Of a DNA stretch of 64,000 bases, positions 63,117-64,000 are shown piece after piece. Location of the stretch: positions 186,001-250,000 of the forward strand of contig NZ_JAPDHV010000003.1 in assembly GCF_025971925.1 (NCBI RefSeq). Reading direction: 5' to 3'. The translations under genes were made by a program, and so were the position numbers. The first letter of the stretch is position 1, and each line of letters opens with the position of its first letter. The notes beneath the pieces are model-generated. The model saw only the letters and a program-made list of their open reading frames with translations. It was not told where the DNA came from and did not search any database. The stretch is from Chryseobacterium oryctis (GTDB lineage: Bacteria; Bacteroidota; Bacteroidia; Flavobacteriales; Weeksellaceae).

Positions 63117-63804
63117 CGACGAATTATTAGCAATAAGCTACCTGAAACTTCTATGTGAACAAATTGAAGACGTAGAAGTTGTAAAAGCATTCAATGACCC
63201 TAAAATATTTTTAAACGAAATTGAAAATATTGATTGTAACCTTTGTATTTTAGATATAGAAATGCCCGGAATGAATGGTTTACAGGTTGCAAAGTTGATT
63301 TCTGATTCAAAAAAAATCATTTTTACAACTGCTTATAAAGAATATGCTGCTGATGCTTTTGACTTGAATGTAGTAGATTACGTAAGAAAACCTATCAAAA
63401 AAGAAAGGTTGATTCAGGCATTTGAGAAAGCAAAAGAACTAATTCAAAACTCTCAGAAAAAAGATTTTATAGAATGGAATACCAATATCGGTAAAACCAT
63501 TATTTTCACAGAACAAATTGCTTATATCACAACCTCAGAAATTGACAGTCGGGATAAAGATGTCATTTTAGGAGACGGAACAAGCTTTGTTTTAAAAAAT
63601 CTTAGCTTAAAATCCCTTCTTGAAATGCTTCCTGCTAAAGATTTTGCTCAGGTTAATAAAAAAGAAATTATTGCCCTGTCTTATATCAAAGCCTTTTCAA
63701 ACAATGAAATTATTTCAACCATTTCAGTGGATGGAGAACATTTTTTAAGACTACAAATTGGTGAAGCTTATAAACATTCATTAATTGAAATGTTTGGAAA
63801 ATAA
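63094..63804 (+). CDS. LytTR-family response regulator
   Basis: 236 residues. The receiver domain (~1-115) has acidic pocket DDE at 9-11, phospho-acceptor Asp54 (CILDIEMPGMNG) and conserved Lys in VVDYVRKPIKKERL. The C-terminal LytTR DNA-binding domain (~135-235) has IIFTEQIAYITTSEIDS, DGTSFVLKNLSLKSLLEMLP and FAQVNKKEIIALSYI. LytTR proteins bind pairs of direct repeats about 21-22 bp apart, and such a pair lies 50 bp downstream of this gene. Start chosen at ATG 63094, inside the kinase gene. Confidence 0.92.
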   Translation: MIKCVILDDELLAISYLKLLCEQIEDVEVVKAFNDPKIFLNEIENIDCNLCILDIEMPGMNGLQVAKLISDSKKIIFTTAYKEYAADAFDLNVVDYVRKPIKKERLIQAFEKAKELIQNSQKKDFIEWNTNIGKTIIFTEQIAYITTSEIDSRDKDVILGDGTSFVLKNLSLKSLLEMLPAKDFAQVNKKEIIALSYIKAFSNNEIISTISVDGEHFLRLQIGEAYKHSLIEMFGK

Positions 63805-63854
63805 CTTATTTCATTTTCGCCTTATTTTGGCAATGAGCTTTTTATGAAATAGTT

Positions 63855-63886
63855 TTCATTACATTATTTATGAGATTCATTACATT
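63855..63886 (+). promoter_or_regulatory. Candidate LytTR operator: paired direct repeats
   Basis: TTCATTACATT at 63855-63865 and again at 63876-63886, identical and 21 bp apart, i.e. two helical turns as LytTR dimers need. They lie upstream of the gene starting at 63950. Confidence 0.55.
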
Positions 63887-63949
63887 TTAGAAAAAACCAT
63901 ACTTATCATAACTATATTCTCACCAACTTTGTATCACAATAACGGAATT

Positions 63950-64000
63950 ATGAATTTGGGGAAATATAGAAATATTATTTTTTACATTGTCACAATAGTT
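63950..64000 (+). CDS. Start of a protein gene cut by the right edge
   Basis: Seventeen codons only: MNLGKYRNIIFYIVTIV, with a hydrophobic stretch that looks like the first part of a membrane or signal helix. It is downstream of the paired repeats and is the likely regulatory target of the LytTR regulator. The family cannot be judged. Confidence 0.45.
   Translation, partial: MNLGKYRNIIFYIVTIV

Noticed and set aside
63808..63851. Terminator after the LytTR gene (TATTTCAT/ATGAAATA arms)
   Set aside because: The arms are far apart, AT-only, and no T run follows; too weak to call.
1..64000. CRISPR array, tRNA, rRNA or prophage
   Set aside because: No regularly spaced short repeats, no cloverleaf-like or rRNA sequences, and no phage structural genes were recognised.

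Overview
The window looks like chromosomal DNA of a flavobacterium close to Chryseobacterium (Bacteroidota, Weeksellaceae). This is inferred from several signs. The DNA is AT-rich. Secreted proteins end in type IX secretion (T9SS) sorting domains. Many genes have Bacteroidota-type TAnnTTTG -7 elements. DnaE carries a fused proofreading exonuclease, the branched-chain E1 is an alpha/beta fusion, and GrpE/DnaJ, ProRS, DnaG and a DUF5686 protein have flavobacterial character. I found no rRNA, tRNA or CRISPR array.

Layout. 1-8.1 kb: three consecutive minus-strand genes for very large, repetitive secreted proteins (fibronectin III and PPC-like beta-sandwich modules, T9SS C-terminal domains). The first runs off the left edge. 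Two of them share a nearly identical 3' module that includes the terminator. 8.4-13.1 kb: dnaE. 13.3-15.5 kb: a secreted T9SS subtilase. 15.5-17.6 kb: fused 2-oxoacid dehydrogenase E1. 17.75-18.8 kb: a bestrophin gene broken by an in-frame TAG. 18.8-20.6 kb: a divergent Lrp regulator / methionine gamma-lyase-like pair. 20.7-24.9 kb: glycosyltransferase, a small membrane protein, RlmL-like RNA methyltransferase, and a methyltransferase/ZIP transporter pair. 25-30.5 kb: FadL-like outer membrane protein plus a Trp/Tyr/Gly-rich lipoprotein, divergent from proS and a DUF937-OmpA protein. 30.6-33.8 kb: mntH with a candidate operator, then grpE-dnaJ with a sigma-54-like promoter. 33.8-43.2 kb: acyltransferase, DUF808, esterase lipoprotein, DedA, prfB, FAD oxidoreductase, an unusual AAA ATPase, and an ABC exporter. 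43.2-49.9 kb: an MsrA-MsrB fusion lipoprotein, alaS, a DUF5686 outer-membrane protein and a 78-residue protein. 50-56.7 kb: folP, then DUF1599, BT_3928-like, TerB-like and S9 peptidase genes, a GxxExxY nuclease-like cassette, tpiA and a small membrane protein. 56.8-59.5 kb: clpP and dnaG. 59.7-64 kb: a GT51-like remnant, tsaE, ald, a small protein, a LytS/LytTR two-component pair, and the start of a further gene.

Most of the window is conserved housekeeping. The features most worth a second look are: (i) the GxxExxY PD-(D/E)XK-like gene bounded by inverted repeats of about 28 bp and carrying a 5-bp duplication that frameshifts its natural N-terminus; (ii) two perfect 11-bp direct repeats 21 bp apart just downstream of the LytTR regulator, a likely operator for the gene at the right edge; (iii) the amber-interrupted bestrophin gene; (iv) the palindrome over the mntH start site; (v) degenerate metal sites in the replication proteins (DnaE PHP domain, DnaG zinc finger); and (vi) the T9SS adhesin array with a shared C-terminal/terminator cassette. 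All functional names come from reading motifs by eye; no database search was run.
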